The notes under the pieces are model-generated. The model was not told where the DNA came from. It did not search any database and saw nothing but the letters and a program-made list of their open reading frames with translations. Position numbers and translations under genes: made by a program. Of a stretch of 64,000 nt of DNA, positions 29,276 through 38,509 are shown piece by piece (position 1 is the first letter of the stretch; the number at the start of each line of letters is the position of its first letter). Origin of the DNA: Diplonema japonicum (taxonomy: Eukaryota > Euglenozoa > Diplonemea > Diplonemida > Diplonemidae); assembly GCA_964019335.1 (NCBI GenBank), contig OZ025744.1:62001-126000 (forward strand), given 5' to 3'.

Positions 29276-30691
29276 CTATTGACGACAAGAAACCGTACAG
29301 AGCGGGTTGAAGGAGTTTGTTGCGTCCACCCCCCCCCCCCCCCCCCCCAATATAGCTTTTTTTTCTTTTTTCTTTTTCTCCCCAACATACTCTAAATTCT
29401 CGCTATTGAAATCCACCAACGTAACCCCTGGGTTCTCCACGAACCTCGGCACAGACACCACCCGGGTCTTCCCGCCTTTCTCCAGCTCCACAAGGTCGGT
29501 GGAAAAATCGCTCGAGTTCCCAGCGAAGACCAAATGCGGCGCCGTGTCATACTGCATCGGGTCAACCTTCTTAAAAGGGTAACACTGCAACGTGTCCGGA
29601 GCCGTAGGCGCCATAAGACCCGATTTAACCAGCGTTTCCAAAAGCTTAACATTGGGTGTTCCCAGAGTATAGGTCCGAAGCTCGGTCAGGTTTTCACCAG
29701 AGGTCCCGAAAACGTTGACACCTTTGTAAACAAAGGTAAACGGCGATGGGACCAACGACGTGTTCACCGCGTCAAACGATTTACTTAACAAACACGGATG
29801 AATAGGTTGGTAAGGGATGAACGCGTTTGTCGGGTCCGAACCAGTGGGCATGACATCAACAGGCATCGCATCAGCAACCTGAGAAATCCATAGATCCGCG
29901 AGATTCATGGAAACCGCGAGGGGTGCTTCATTGAAAATCTGGTGGTCGGACATTTCCAATTTGATTTTCTTGGCGACGACAGTGTCCTCTGTTGGTGCAA
30001 CAAGCCCACCTGTCACGATTAGCTTGCTGATGCATCTAACAATTCTCTCACACCCTAGGTTACCCCGTAGAAAGCTTGAAACAGCATCCAATTGCAACTC
30101 GTGTTGAGGAGTATTTGCTCCAAAACCCAACCCGCTTACAAATGCGATATAACAGGGCGGCTTTTCTGCGTTAACAGGTATCGTTCTGTCAGGTTGTGGG
30201 TGCAACGGTGGGAAACACCAATCGTCGACTGTGAACACTTTTCCTGAAACCTGTCCTTTGACGCACACAACTAACCCTGTACACATTTCATGGAGTTGTT
30301 TGATCCCCGACAAGTCGATCCTTCCACTTTGGTCCTCCAATGACAATGTGTCCGATTCATCCGCACGAAATTCCGCTTTCGAGTCCTCCAACGACATCCT
30401 CTCACTCTCTCCCATTTCTATAATATATTGTTCCAGGAAATCCGGTTTATGTTTCATGTTCTTATACAGCGCACCAACTATAACAGTTGGCGTGTCCTGT
30501 TTCAAGTTCACGACGCGAGACATTGGTACGCCTGGCCATCTGCTCTCGGAGGACTTGCGGCACCGCTCATAACAGAACTCCATTCTTGCGTTGTACAGAT
30601 GGGAGTACTGCTGGTTGAAGGTCTGGTCCTTCAAGAGAAACTTGTGATGCGTGTACTCGAAGTCATCACACGCTTGCCGGGGAAGCGTCAT
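29276..30691 (-). CDS. POLD2: DNA polymerase delta small subunit (POLD2/p50-like)
   Basis: About 471 residues. Recognised from the conserved B-subunit pattern: an N-terminal FEYTHHKFLLKDQTFNQQYS-type segment, an OB-fold region (VIVGALYKNMKHKPDFLEQY), then an inactivated calcineurin-like phosphoesterase region (IAFVSGLGFGANTPQ, MPVDVMPTGSDPTNAFIPYQ, NPVNVFGTSGEN-like text reading VNVFGTSGENLTEL). The B-subunit bridges the catalytic and other subunits of Pol delta in lagging-strand synthesis. The ATG follows a run of about 33 A-rich bases. The 3' end is ambiguous: a GTATGT ... AAAAG stretch (29356-29390) followed by 20 G could be an intron; splicing gives a stop at 29265 instead of 29276. Confidence 0.85.
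   Translation of the reverse strand: MTLPRQACDDFEYTHHKFLLKDQTFNQQYSHLYNARMEFCYERCRKSSESRWPGVPMSRVVNLKQDTPTVIVGALYKNMKHKPDFLEQYIIEMGESERMSLEDSKAEFRADESDTLSLEDQSGRIDLSGIKQLHEMCTGLVVCVKGQVSGKVFTVDDWCFPPLHPQPDRTIPVNAEKPPCYIAFVSGLGFGANTPQHELQLDAVSSFLRGNLGCERIVRCISKLIVTGGLVAPTEDTVVAKKIKLEMSDHQIFNEAPLAVSMNLADLWISQVADAMPVDVMPTGSDPTNAFIPYQPIHPCLLSKSFDAVNTSLVPSPFTFVYKGVNVFGTSGENLTELRTYTLGTPNVKLLETLVKSGLMAPTAPDTLQCYPFKKVDPMQYDTAPHLVFAGNSSDFSTDLVELEKGGKTRVVSVPRFVENPGVTLVDFNSENLEYVGEKKKKEKKAILGGGGGGVDATNSFNPLCTVSCRQ
29356..29390 (-). other. Candidate 35-nt intron near the POLD2 3' end
   Basis: Coding strand GTATGTTGGGGAGAAAAAG ... AAAAAAAAG, matching the GTATG start and A-rich end of the other introns. 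Excision replaces the last 35 or so residues with a Gly run followed by RNKLLQPALYGFLSSIEER. Neither tail is conserved enough to decide. Confidence 0.45.
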
Positions 30692-31106
30692 TTTTTTTTT
30701 CTTTTTTTTTTTTTTTTTTTTCCTTTTTTCTTTTTTGGAAGTGAAGTCAACTGAAACATGAATAACAACGGGCTACAACAGGGGGGGGGGAAAATTAGGT
30801 GGGGGGGGGAGGAAAAAAAATGTCGGATTGGCAAATTCAATGGCCTTCAGTTGGCCTCAAGAATTCTCTCTCACTTAGGACTCGCTGAAGGGGAGGTGCC
30901 GTCACACCTGAGACCTAAGACCCGAAGACCTTGGTCCTGCTGCCCCCAGTAAGTCAAAACAGTCAAAATAAAGACGATATGATTTAAGAGGCACAAGAGG
31001 GGGTTAATCTCCTCACCCACCCATAGACAAAGAGATCCAATCTGAGAGTGGGGGGGACGGAAGGGAAGGGAAAGGGGGAGGGAGGTTATACTTTTATTAC
31101 CCTCCC

Positions 31107-31146
<40 letters not shown>

Positions 31147-31298
31147 CTCTTCTTTCTTTTAAAATTATTGCATCGCTCCAGTCGCCCTAAAGATGACCGG
31201 ATAACCCAACAAAAAAAGATGCACTCAAGGTGTCTCGCACCCAAAGAATTATTTTTTTTTTTTTTTCCCGCACGTAAATGAACTTTTTTTTTTCTCCT
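30692..31298. other. Intergenic, homopolymer tracts
   Basis: POLD2 leader plus the ankyrin gene's 3' flank. Contains a T-run on the plus strand of about 37 nt near 31110-31146 and purine-rich zones. No gene seen. Confidence 0.45.
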
Positions 31299-32264
31299 TC
31301 AACAGTCGGAACGTGACACGAGCTCTTCTTCTTCACTCTCGGACTGCGCACTAGACACCAGCGCGTCTTCTTCTTCTTCTTTTTCGTCCTCCAATTCTTC
31401 TTCTTCTTCTTCTTCTTCTTCTTCATCTATTCTTCCTTTTTTGGACGGTTTTGTTTTTTTTCTGTTCGCCTCTGTTCGTTCCTCGGCCTCCATGGAGAAG
31501 CTCGTCATACCACGCCGCCTTCCGTACTCCCCGAGGATCGCTGAAGAGCGTGATCCGGGAGGCGGGTCGGTGGAGAAGGACTTCCGAAAGGTCTCCTTGC
31601 TGAGCAGCGAATAAGCCCTTGCTGTCAGCGCTGACGGGGTCGCTTGGAAATTAACCTTTCGGTGCTTTAACTGCACACCATACACGCAAACGATGGCAAC
31701 GACGATGACGGTGCAGTACGCACTACAATGGGAACGGATGAAGGCAGCGAGGAGGTCCGCCTCGAGCTGCGTTTCACTAAACGCAAGAGCGAGGTCATAA
31801 GCAGTGGCACCCTGAAGGTTCACAGTGAAAGGGCTTGTCTGAGCGTCCAAAAGTACGGTCAGTGCTGGGAGGTGTCTTGTAGCAACGGCCATGTGTAAAG
31901 GGGTGTTTCCGTGAATATCTGGAATACTTCTTGCGTCGCATAGAAGTTGGATCGTCTCGGCTGTCATCTTGCTCTGTATGGCAAGGTGCAACGGGGTGTT
32001 GCCGGAGTGGTCCTTCACCCCTGCAAGCTCTCCCTTTCTGGTATCGGCAGCCGTTTCGTAAAGCGTCTTCATTCCTTCGTCCCAACCGTAATCTGCGAGA
32101 ACATGTGCCGCGGTCCGTCCTCTCGAATCGACGGCTGTTTCCGGGTTAGAACACCATCCGGGGGACAGCAAATCCTCCAGTTCTTTAAGCCCGCCACCTC
32201 TACCAAAACACGCCCTTATCCACGCTCGGGACGCTTCGTTTGTAACGCTCCATGGGATGTCCAT
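31299..32264 (-). CDS. Ankyrin-repeat protein with a membrane segment
   Basis: A 321-residue protein. Residues about 50-160 are ankyrin repeats (DSRGRTAAHVLADYGWDEGM, DHSGNTPLHLAIQSKMTAET, IHGNTPLHMAVATRHLPAL, NLQGATAYDLALAFSETQLE). A hydrophobic stretch (HCSAYCTVIVVAIVCVYGVQL) follows near 180-200 and may anchor the protein with ankyrin repeats on one side. The C-terminal 110 residues are basic, then strongly acidic (Glu runs). The frame starting MDIPWS is used; an ATG 8 bases upstream opens a different frame without ankyrin sequence. A T-run on the plus strand (an A leader in the mRNA sense) lies just before it. Confidence 0.8.
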   Translation of the reverse strand: MDIPWSVTNEASRAWIRACFGRGGGLKELEDLLSPGWCSNPETAVDSRGRTAAHVLADYGWDEGMKTLYETAADTRKGELAGVKDHSGNTPLHLAIQSKMTAETIQLLCDARSIPDIHGNTPLHMAVATRHLPALTVLLDAQTSPFTVNLQGATAYDLALAFSETQLEADLLAAFIRSHCSAYCTVIVVAIVCVYGVQLKHRKVNFQATPSALTARAYSLLSKETFRKSFSTDPPPGSRSSAILGEYGRRRGMTSFSMEAEERTEANRKKTKPSKKGRIDEEEEEEEEEELEDEKEEEEDALVSSAQSESEEEELVSRSDC

Positions 32265-32375
32265 GTGCCATACTTTTTTTTTTTTTTTTTTTTTCCCTTT
32301 TCTTTCTTTTATATTTTTTTTGTTGTCATAGGGGGGGGGAGGGGGCCTTTTTTTTTTCTCTTTGATAAAAGAGGC

Positions 32376-33725
32376 CTAGTTCGGATTGTTTTCTTTTTTG
32401 TTCCGTTTTCCTTTTCTAATCGCGCGCATCGAGGCCGTGTCGGACCGGAACGCAGACTGTGCCTGGGATATCAGTTTCATCATTTTCTCGTCGGAGGGAA
32501 GAATAGGTAACCGAAGACAGGGTTTGCCTGTTTCAGCACGGAGCATATCCGTTAGACGATACCTATCACGGAGGAAGTTTGACAGCACAGTGTTTACATA
32601 GTGGCGAGGCGCGGCGGGCTCGGAGTGCCTGCGGGCACGGGCCCAGATTTTACGCCACTTCAAGTTGAGCAGTGTGAGCTGCGCCTGTCGTCGAATCACA
32701 AAGCTGCGCAGCACATTGTAACAAGACATCACATGCCGTTTGTAGCCCAGTATCGCGTTTACAGTTTTGGACATTCCGTGGATCTGCGTCAGAAACAGTT
32801 TGATTTTGTCAACCCTCATTCGTTTCACCTTAATCGACATGGTGACAGCGAACAACAGCGAGCCGGTTAGGACGCCGCATAATTTTGAAACAGCCGCGTT
32901 CCGCTTGGCCTCTAGCCATCTTCTGAACACAATTTTTGCAAACGTAAACGTTCGTATCCATTTCCCCGGGCGTTTCCGCTTCTCGAGAGCTTCCTGCCAC
33001 ATCAAGACACTGTTCACTGTGCACATTGCTATTCTCCACGCGTCTCGGGCTGTTTTTTGTACTTCATCGTACTCCCTTCGTCTTGCACGCGTGGCCTCCT
33101 TCTCTTTCTTCTTTATTAGGCAGTTTAAGTGCGTTGCATCCTTCTCCTTTTCGGTTTCCAGCCGCTTCACAGTAGCTTGTTCTTGCCGTTTGCCCGAGGC
33201 CTTTGCGTGCATACGCTTCCGTTTAACAATTTCCCCCTTCGTTGGAACCCGTTTGTTCCTGATTATAAGCTGGTTTACGTATCTTCTTGGAGATGCAAGC
33301 TTGGCTGTGTTTCGTTGGTAAACCATAGACGATGTGTCGATCCTTTTGGTGACTGCGTCTATGCTATAGTATCCGCCGGGGGGCTGCCTTGGGCGAGGAC
33401 GTGCCCGTGGAGGAGGTCGTGGCGGTGATGGTGGTTTCGGGGATGCAGCAGGCGTGGTTAGGACAGAGGGCGGCCTCTGTTTCGCTTCCAACGCAGCCAG
33501 AATATCCCTGGTATTGTCGCTGCCCACATTCCTGCCCACCCCGCCCAACAGTTCTTGTTGCCTGCGCGTAGGCGGCCTTGAAGCCGTCACCATCATCGCG
33601 CTCAACAGCTTCTTCATTTCCTCGTTCCGCACGCTTGTCAGCGACGATATCATATCCGCCTGCCTGCGGGGGAACCGCGCCACATGTTCATCCCATGCCT
33701 CGGGGGGGAGCTCCGTGATGAACAT
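32376..33725 (-). CDS. Basic helical protein with Pro-rich N-terminus, unknown
   Basis: A 449-residue basic protein. Residues about 70-125 are Pro/Arg-rich (PKPPSPPRPPPRARPRPRQP); the rest is helical with Arg/Lys and spaced Trp (ARDAWRIAMCTVNSVLMWQE, AKIVFRRWLEAKRN, LLNLKWRKIWARARR), comparable in texture with the protein at 12991-14322. No signal sequence. MFITELPPEAWDEH is taken as the start because the upstream part of the open frame crosses a pyrimidine tract and AG that look like a trans-splice acceptor. The C-terminus ends in basic residues (IRKGKRNKKENN). Function unknown; cytoskeletal or nucleic-acid binding are both possible. Confidence 0.7.
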   Translation of the reverse strand: MFITELPPEAWDEHVARFPRRQADMISSLTSVRNEEMKKLLSAMMVTASRPPTRRQQELLGGVGRNVGSDNTRDILAALEAKQRPPSVLTTPAASPKPPSPPRPPPRARPRPRQPPGGYYSIDAVTKRIDTSSMVYQRNTAKLASPRRYVNQLIIRNKRVPTKGEIVKRKRMHAKASGKRQEQATVKRLETEKEKDATHLNCLIKKKEKEATRARRREYDEVQKTARDAWRIAMCTVNSVLMWQEALEKRKRPGKWIRTFTFAKIVFRRWLEAKRNAAVSKLCGVLTGSLLFAVTMSIKVKRMRVDKIKLFLTQIHGMSKTVNAILGYKRHVMSCYNVLRSFVIRRQAQLTLLNLKWRKIWARARRHSEPAAPRHYVNTVLSNFLRDRYRLTDMLRAETGKPCLRLPILPSDEKMMKLISQAQSAFRSDTASMRAIRKGKRNKKENNPN

Positions 33726-33796
33726 GTTAACCCCCCCCTCCCCTTCTTTGTATTCTTGGAGAGGGGAAAAGAGAGAGGGGGGGAAAAAAAAATTGT
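33726..33796 (-). promoter_or_regulatory. 71-nt intercistronic gap with pyrimidine tract and acceptor AG
   Basis: Coding strand: T9 CCCCCCC TCTCTCTTTTCCCCTCTCCAAG, then an A/G-rich leader GGGG-TTAAC and ATG. The AG at 33755-33756 is the first after the tract. It is the clearest candidate trans-splice acceptor of the window. Confidence 0.6.
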
Positions 33797-34573
33797 CTAC
33801 GCATGCGTGTTCCATGTGGAGACCCTATCACGGTGCCACGCCAACTGGCTGTCCACACGAGGTATAGGCCACTCCGGTTGCTTGATAGGTGAAAGGTCCC
33901 ATTTTGAAGGATCATAGATGGCCTGTTCCGGGGTGTCTCGTTCTGGGCGGCGAAGGCCGTCGCCCCAAGGGGTTTGGGTATCTTCGGGGTGATGAGGTGC
34001 AATACCTGACACAGCACGAAATCGTGGCGGAGCAGAGGACGATGGAGAGGTTGGAAGAGACAGATTCGACGGTAGGTCCAGAGACTTACCAGTTGTCTTA
34101 GACATTTCGTGCGCGTACCAGTCGTCCATTTCGGTTATCAAACGACAGGTTGCATCACGGGCAGTCCATACAGCCCATTTGTGCAGATGGTTGGTGGACA
34201 CCCTGTGGTAGTCGATTATGATTTTAATCTCCGGGTCGTCGATTTCTTTCATTCTGAAACGAAGAACCGAAGGTTCGCAGCGTGCCTTCCGCACATGTGT
34301 CAGAATGAACAGTTCTGTTGTCTCGCCCTGTTTCCAATGGTGCTCATATGTGGTGTCCTCGTGCCACTTGTGGTACCTTCTCGGGAGCATGCGATTGAGC
34401 ACCGCGGCCAGCACCGCGATTTTATCAATGCTTACGGTGCCCCATCTCCAATAGTCGTCCCTCCTCGGGCCCAGCTTTTTATCCTCGAACAACGACCGTT
34501 GTCCGGGCACCTTCCTCAACATCTGTTGCTTTTTCTGATACCCTCTCAGAACATATTTCTGAGGGTTCGTCAT
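33797..34573 (-). CDS. Hypothetical protein, unknown
   Basis: A 258-residue hydrophilic protein without signal peptide or membrane helix. The N-terminal half has regularly spaced aromatic and basic residues (YVLRGYQKKQQMLRKVPGQR, DDYWRWGTVSIDKIAVLAAV, YHKWHEDTTYEHHWKQGE). The C-terminal half is Pro/Ser-rich and likely disordered (SLPTSPSSSAPPRFRAVSG). No family recognised. The ATG follows AAAAAAAA. The next gene begins only 71 nt downstream. Confidence 0.7.
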   Translation of the reverse strand: MTNPQKYVLRGYQKKQQMLRKVPGQRSLFEDKKLGPRRDDYWRWGTVSIDKIAVLAAVLNRMLPRRYHKWHEDTTYEHHWKQGETTELFILTHVRKARCEPSVLRFRMKEIDDPEIKIIIDYHRVSTNHLHKWAVWTARDATCRLITEMDDWYAHEMSKTTGKSLDLPSNLSLPTSPSSSAPPRFRAVSGIAPHHPEDTQTPWGDGLRRPERDTPEQAIYDPSKWDLSPIKQPEWPIPRVDSQLAWHRDRVSTWNTHA

Positions 34574-34893
34574 TTTTTTTTTCCACCCCTTAGAAATAGT
34601 TTTTTTTTTCCACCCAAAGGAACATATGATCTCGATTACAAAAAAAAGGGGGTGGGGATAATCTATTTGAATAACTTAAGGGGATAAAAAGAGGGGGGGG
34701 GGGGTGTTTTTTGTGTGTGAGGAGGGGCTTAGAGGGCAAAAGAAAAAAAAAAGGAACAAAATCTAAAAGTAAATCTAAAACTCAAGCACCACCATCCCGT
34801 CCCAACTCCGCGGGGCCATGTCAGCGTAGCCCTCTTCGGTGTGCTATGTTATTTTCATTTCACCCTCCCTTCCCTTTTTTTTACCCCACCCAT
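34574..34893. other. Intergenic, nothing recognised
   Basis: About 320 bp with a G run near 34693-34704 and purine-rich plus strand. It would hold the 3' UTR of the large scaffold gene's upstream neighbour and leader sequences. No gene. Confidence 0.4.
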
Positions 34894-37800
34894 TCATACC
34901 ATATCTACATTAAGGCGTGCGTGCCGCATCACGTTTGAGATGGCAGTATCTGAGATCCCACCGGGGGAGGACTGGTAAGAAGGAGGTGGTGGAGGCCCAG
35001 GGGTGACCTTTGGCCCCCGCCCCACTGCAGGAGCGAGCAGCGGAGGGCCACGCTGAACGGACGACGCAAAGCCATCAATGCAGGCACTCGGGTACGACAT
35101 CACCTGCGAAGAAGGCGACAGCCTTGCGGCGCCAAACCGGTGCAGCGCACTCACCGACGCCTGGTGGTTGACAGGCGTGCCGTACGAGTAAACTGGCGCC
35201 CCAACAAGTTCCGCTCGTTTCGGCGTCCTAGCCACATTGTCCTGCAGCTCGAAAACATCCATGCTGCCCTTATCGTGCATCGAGTACGACCCCGATTGTG
35301 CCGGCAGGGGGAAGGAGGTGGTAGTGCCCATGTCTTGCACCTCCTGCACATGAATGTCGCTCACAATCGGCTGCGGCGCCGGTGGCTGCACGTGTACTTT
35401 CGGCTGCGGTGGCGGGGGTCGCCTCGGCCTTTCCACGTGCTGCTTCAGCTGCATCTGCAGCTTCTGGTGGTCTTCGATGATCTGCTGCAGCTGCATCGCA
35501 CTCTGCGTTTGTCCGGAAGTTGGATTGCTCGGGACCGGATCAGGAGGCGGCGGGGGATTGTACATCGGCTTCACCTGCACTGGTACCGGCACGGACACTG
35601 GTGCGCTAACCTTGTTGCTGACCTCCTCTTTCTGCAGCTGCACCTGCAAAGCTGTCGGGTTTGCAATAAACGACTGCAGCACGGTCGAGCCTGGCACACT
35701 GTTCAACGGCACTGTGCTCTGTGACGGCAGGTTGGTTGGCGTGCCCCGCGACACGCTACTGCTCGGCGCCGATAAGGGCATGTGCACGACAGGCGACTCG
35801 ATCACAGGCTGCTCCGACAGCACCTGCGGTGCATACGGCACTGAGGGTAGGTTGTACACCTGCATCCGTGTACGCAACGACGCAGGCGACTCCACACTTA
35901 TCGCGCCCTCCCACTTCGATCTCGGCAACTCCTCGACAGGCGGCGGTGGTGTGGGCGGGGCAGGGAGGGGCTGCAAGGGCTGCGTGATCTTGCCCTTCCT
36001 TCCAGGAGTAGTGCTCCTCATGGACGACGACGTCGGGAGCGGAGAGTGAAGGGGCGGCGAGTAGGACCGCGACATAGGAAGGGGTTCAGGAGGTGTGGGC
36101 GGCTGCTTGGGGGTCATGGCAGGAGTCATGGTGAGGGATGGACCCACCACCGACGGGGACATCGAAGGGTCTGTGGACAGATCCTTGTCGAAGAGAACCG
36201 TTGGGGGGATGTCGCGCGACACGGGTTCCTGCACAAGGTCCTGCGGCAACAGCGGCGGGGGAGGGTTGTCGAGAAGGCCTGCAAGAGGCGACACTGCTCC
36301 AAGGTCAAGGTCGGGCGTGCAGGCCGTTAACGTGACACAAGCAGTTTTGTCTGGCTCGGGAGACGCTTGGACCTGGAGACTTGGCTCGTTAGGCACCTTA
36401 ACCAACGTGAAGACTTCACCCTCCTTCAGCCCCATCATGGTCCCCGTCACTTCGTCATTGTTTAGTTCAATCCCAGATGAAGAGAACAACCGCAACTGGC
36501 TTGGCGGCAAGGACACCCACCTTCCCAGTGTTTTCTTCACAGTCCCCACCTTGACGTCGCCTAGACTCCCCGCTGCCATTGAGATCCGGTACCGTCGCTC
36601 TTCCCATTTGGCATCGACCACAAAGCCGGTTTTGTTCACTTTGCGCAGTTCTGACAGCCATTCAATATCTCTGGCGGTCTCTGGGGAGTACATCCGGTGT
36701 TCCTGGGCCGGTTCTTCCTCAGTCCCGTCTGGGACGTACACGTTGATGGGCAAGATGTTGACGTTTGGTTCCCCTGCGTTCACCAAATCGTCGATCTGCT
36801 GCCTGCAATCCATGCCGACGACCTCGATGGGCATCCCCTGCCGTCTCGACGCGGCATCCGTCAGTGTGTCGACCAGGTTCTCGTAGTCCCCCTCGCTGTA
36901 CCATGTCAGCCCTTTGTGTTCCCTTGCCTGCACCCCAATGTACCCCGTCAGAGAGGTGTACACGGTCGTCACATCGGTTATCGAAACGGAGTGCTCGACC
37001 AGTCCGGCTTGGGTCATCAACAAGACCCCGGAGTCTGTGACAATGACAACCTTGTTGCCCAGTCCCAAGGATGCGGCGTGCAGTGCGGGGGTCGACCCCT
37101 TCGGCCAACCTTGCCCGACACATTGCATGGCGGTTTGCACCCGCTCGTCGGTGTCCTCGATGTCAACGAACCCTATGCCTGTAAGGGGCGAGGTGCTGAT
37201 ATGCGTTCCCTTAACCTCAATCATCGCGGCAGGTAGGGGTTCATGCGTTGGGATGTAGTACGCCGTTCGCTTCGGAGGGCGGAGAAGCTGGCGTTCTACC
37301 CATCCTGGTGGCGGGCCGTCTGGCGACTCCAACGGCGATGACAGCATGCTTATATTATTCACACTTGTAGCTACATTGTTGTTGTTGTAGTTGTTGTTTT
37401 CAGGAGGGATGGCTGTCAAGGTAACGCGTTCTGCTGAGGACGCACGTTCGATGGCTGTTGCGGTGTCGTAGGCAGTCTTCCTCTGCGACATTCTCCATTC
37501 ATGGCGGTCTTCTGATTTCGAGTGCATACGTTGCACTTGTTCTTCACACATAACGGGTAAAGGTGGTGACGGTGATCGAGACGGTGCCGCCTTAGCAGTG
37601 CTTGAAGGGAGGCTCACCGGGGACGGTGGTCTCGGTGGCGGCGGAGGAGGAGGAGGTGTGGGTGGTTCCGTGCATTTTGGTACGTTTTGAGCGGGCCTGG
37701 CAGATGTCACTGTATTCATCACTAGAACGAATGAATCTAGTTTCACAGGGGTGCCTCCCATCGCACTTATAAGCTTTTTAATCAATTGGCTTGCTTGGTC

Positions 37801-37950
37801 TTTTGACGCCACGCTGAAGAAGCCCAGCTCCCTCAACGCCCCGCAGACACCGTCCTCGCCCAGCGCCCTGTTCCCGTCCTGCAGCGTTGCATATCTGTTG
37901 AACACCTTCACCAACGCCTTGCGTTTTACATCTCTTGCGCCGTTCTCCAT
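34894..37950 (-). CDS. Pro-rich scaffold protein with PH-like and ubiquitin-like regions
   Basis: A 1018-residue protein. Residues 1-80 look like a degenerate EF-hand pair (KVFNRYATLQDGNRALGEDG). A Pro-rich stretch and an RPP-rich segment follow. Residues about 275-390 suggest a PH-like fold (VVIVTDSGVLLMTQAGLVEH, TVYTSLTGYIGVQAREHKG), and about 450-520 a ubiquitin-like fold (VKKTLGRWVSLPPSQLRLFS, GLKEGEVFTLVKV). The remaining half is Pro/Gln/Ser-rich with many short PPxP motifs and is probably disordered. No signal peptide. Domain order suggests a cytosolic adaptor, with no specific pathway apparent. DNA is GC-rich and uninterrupted, with no intron signal. Confidence 0.75.
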   Translation of the reverse strand: MENGARDVKRKALVKVFNRYATLQDGNRALGEDGVCGALRELGFFSVASKDQASQLIKKLISAMGGTPVKLDSFVLVMNTVTSARPAQNVPKCTEPPTPPPPPPPPRPPSPVSLPSSTAKAAPSRSPSPPLPVMCEEQVQRMHSKSEDRHEWRMSQRKTAYDTATAIERASSAERVTLTAIPPENNNYNNNNVATSVNNISMLSSPLESPDGPPPGWVERQLLRPPKRTAYYIPTHEPLPAAMIEVKGTHISTSPLTGIGFVDIEDTDERVQTAMQCVGQGWPKGSTPALHAASLGLGNKVVIVTDSGVLLMTQAGLVEHSVSITDVTTVYTSLTGYIGVQAREHKGLTWYSEGDYENLVDTLTDAASRRQGMPIEVVGMDCRQQIDDLVNAGEPNVNILPINVYVPDGTEEEPAQEHRMYSPETARDIEWLSELRKVNKTGFVVDAKWEERRYRISMAAGSLGDVKVGTVKKTLGRWVSLPPSQLRLFSSSGIELNNDEVTGTMMGLKEGEVFTLVKVPNEPSLQVQASPEPDKTACVTLTACTPDLDLGAVSPLAGLLDNPPPPLLPQDLVQEPVSRDIPPTVLFDKDLSTDPSMSPSVVGPSLTMTPAMTPKQPPTPPEPLPMSRSYSPPLHSPLPTSSSMRSTTPGRKGKITQPLQPLPAPPTPPPPVEELPRSKWEGAISVESPASLRTRMQVYNLPSVPYAPQVLSEQPVIESPVVHMPLSAPSSSVSRGTPTNLPSQSTVPLNSVPGSTVLQSFIANPTALQVQLQKEEVSNKVSAPVSVPVPVQVKPMYNPPPPPDPVPSNPTSGQTQSAMQLQQIIEDHQKLQMQLKQHVERPRRPPPPQPKVHVQPPAPQPIVSDIHVQEVQDMGTTTSFPLPAQSGSYSMHDKGSMDVFELQDNVARTPKRAELVGAPVYSYGTPVNHQASVSALHRFGAARLSPSSQVMSYPSACIDGFASSVQRGPPLLAPAVGRGPKVTPGPPPPPSYQSSPGGISDTAISNVMRHARLNVDMV

Positions 37951-38257
37951 TCCTTCATCGCTCTTGTTTCATCACTCACCTGTGTGTGTGTGTTTTTTTT
38001 TTTAAGTGCTTTTTTTTGTAAAAGAAGCAAGGGGGGATGAAAAGCGTGGGAGAGAGAGGGAGCAAAAAAAAAAAAAAAGAAAAAAGAAAAAAAAGCACCT
38101 TTCTTCTTCGATTTTCCTTTGTTCTGTAACAATACAAAAAAAAAAAAAGAAAGTCTAAAAGTATGGAGCATGGAGAAAAAGATCGTTCTTGCAAAAAAAA
38201 AAAAGATCAAAAAAAAAAAATAGTTAGATGAAAAAAAGTAAAAAAAAAAACAGAAGG

Positions 38258-38288
<31 letters not shown>

Positions 38289-38469
38289 TATATATATATA
38301 TATATGCAAAAGAGAAGAAATTCGATAAAGTTTCAGTGAGCATGGGAGTGCTCACTGTTCGAAAGAGAAGAATAGTGTTTATCAGAGTGGTCAAAGCCGG
38401 ACAAGCAAACTGCCTCTCTTCTTCTCTTTTTCTTTTTTCAAAACATTTTGTTAGGCATAAGTAAAAACG

Positions 38470-38509
<40 letters not shown>

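Noticed and set aside
31110-31146. Long T-runs as transcription terminators
   Set aside because: Equally long runs occur inside introns and leaders throughout the window, so they carry no specific terminator information.
35140-37260. Plus-strand frames of 179-263 codons antisense to the Pro-rich scaffold gene
   Set aside because: GC-rich antisense shadows without independent features.
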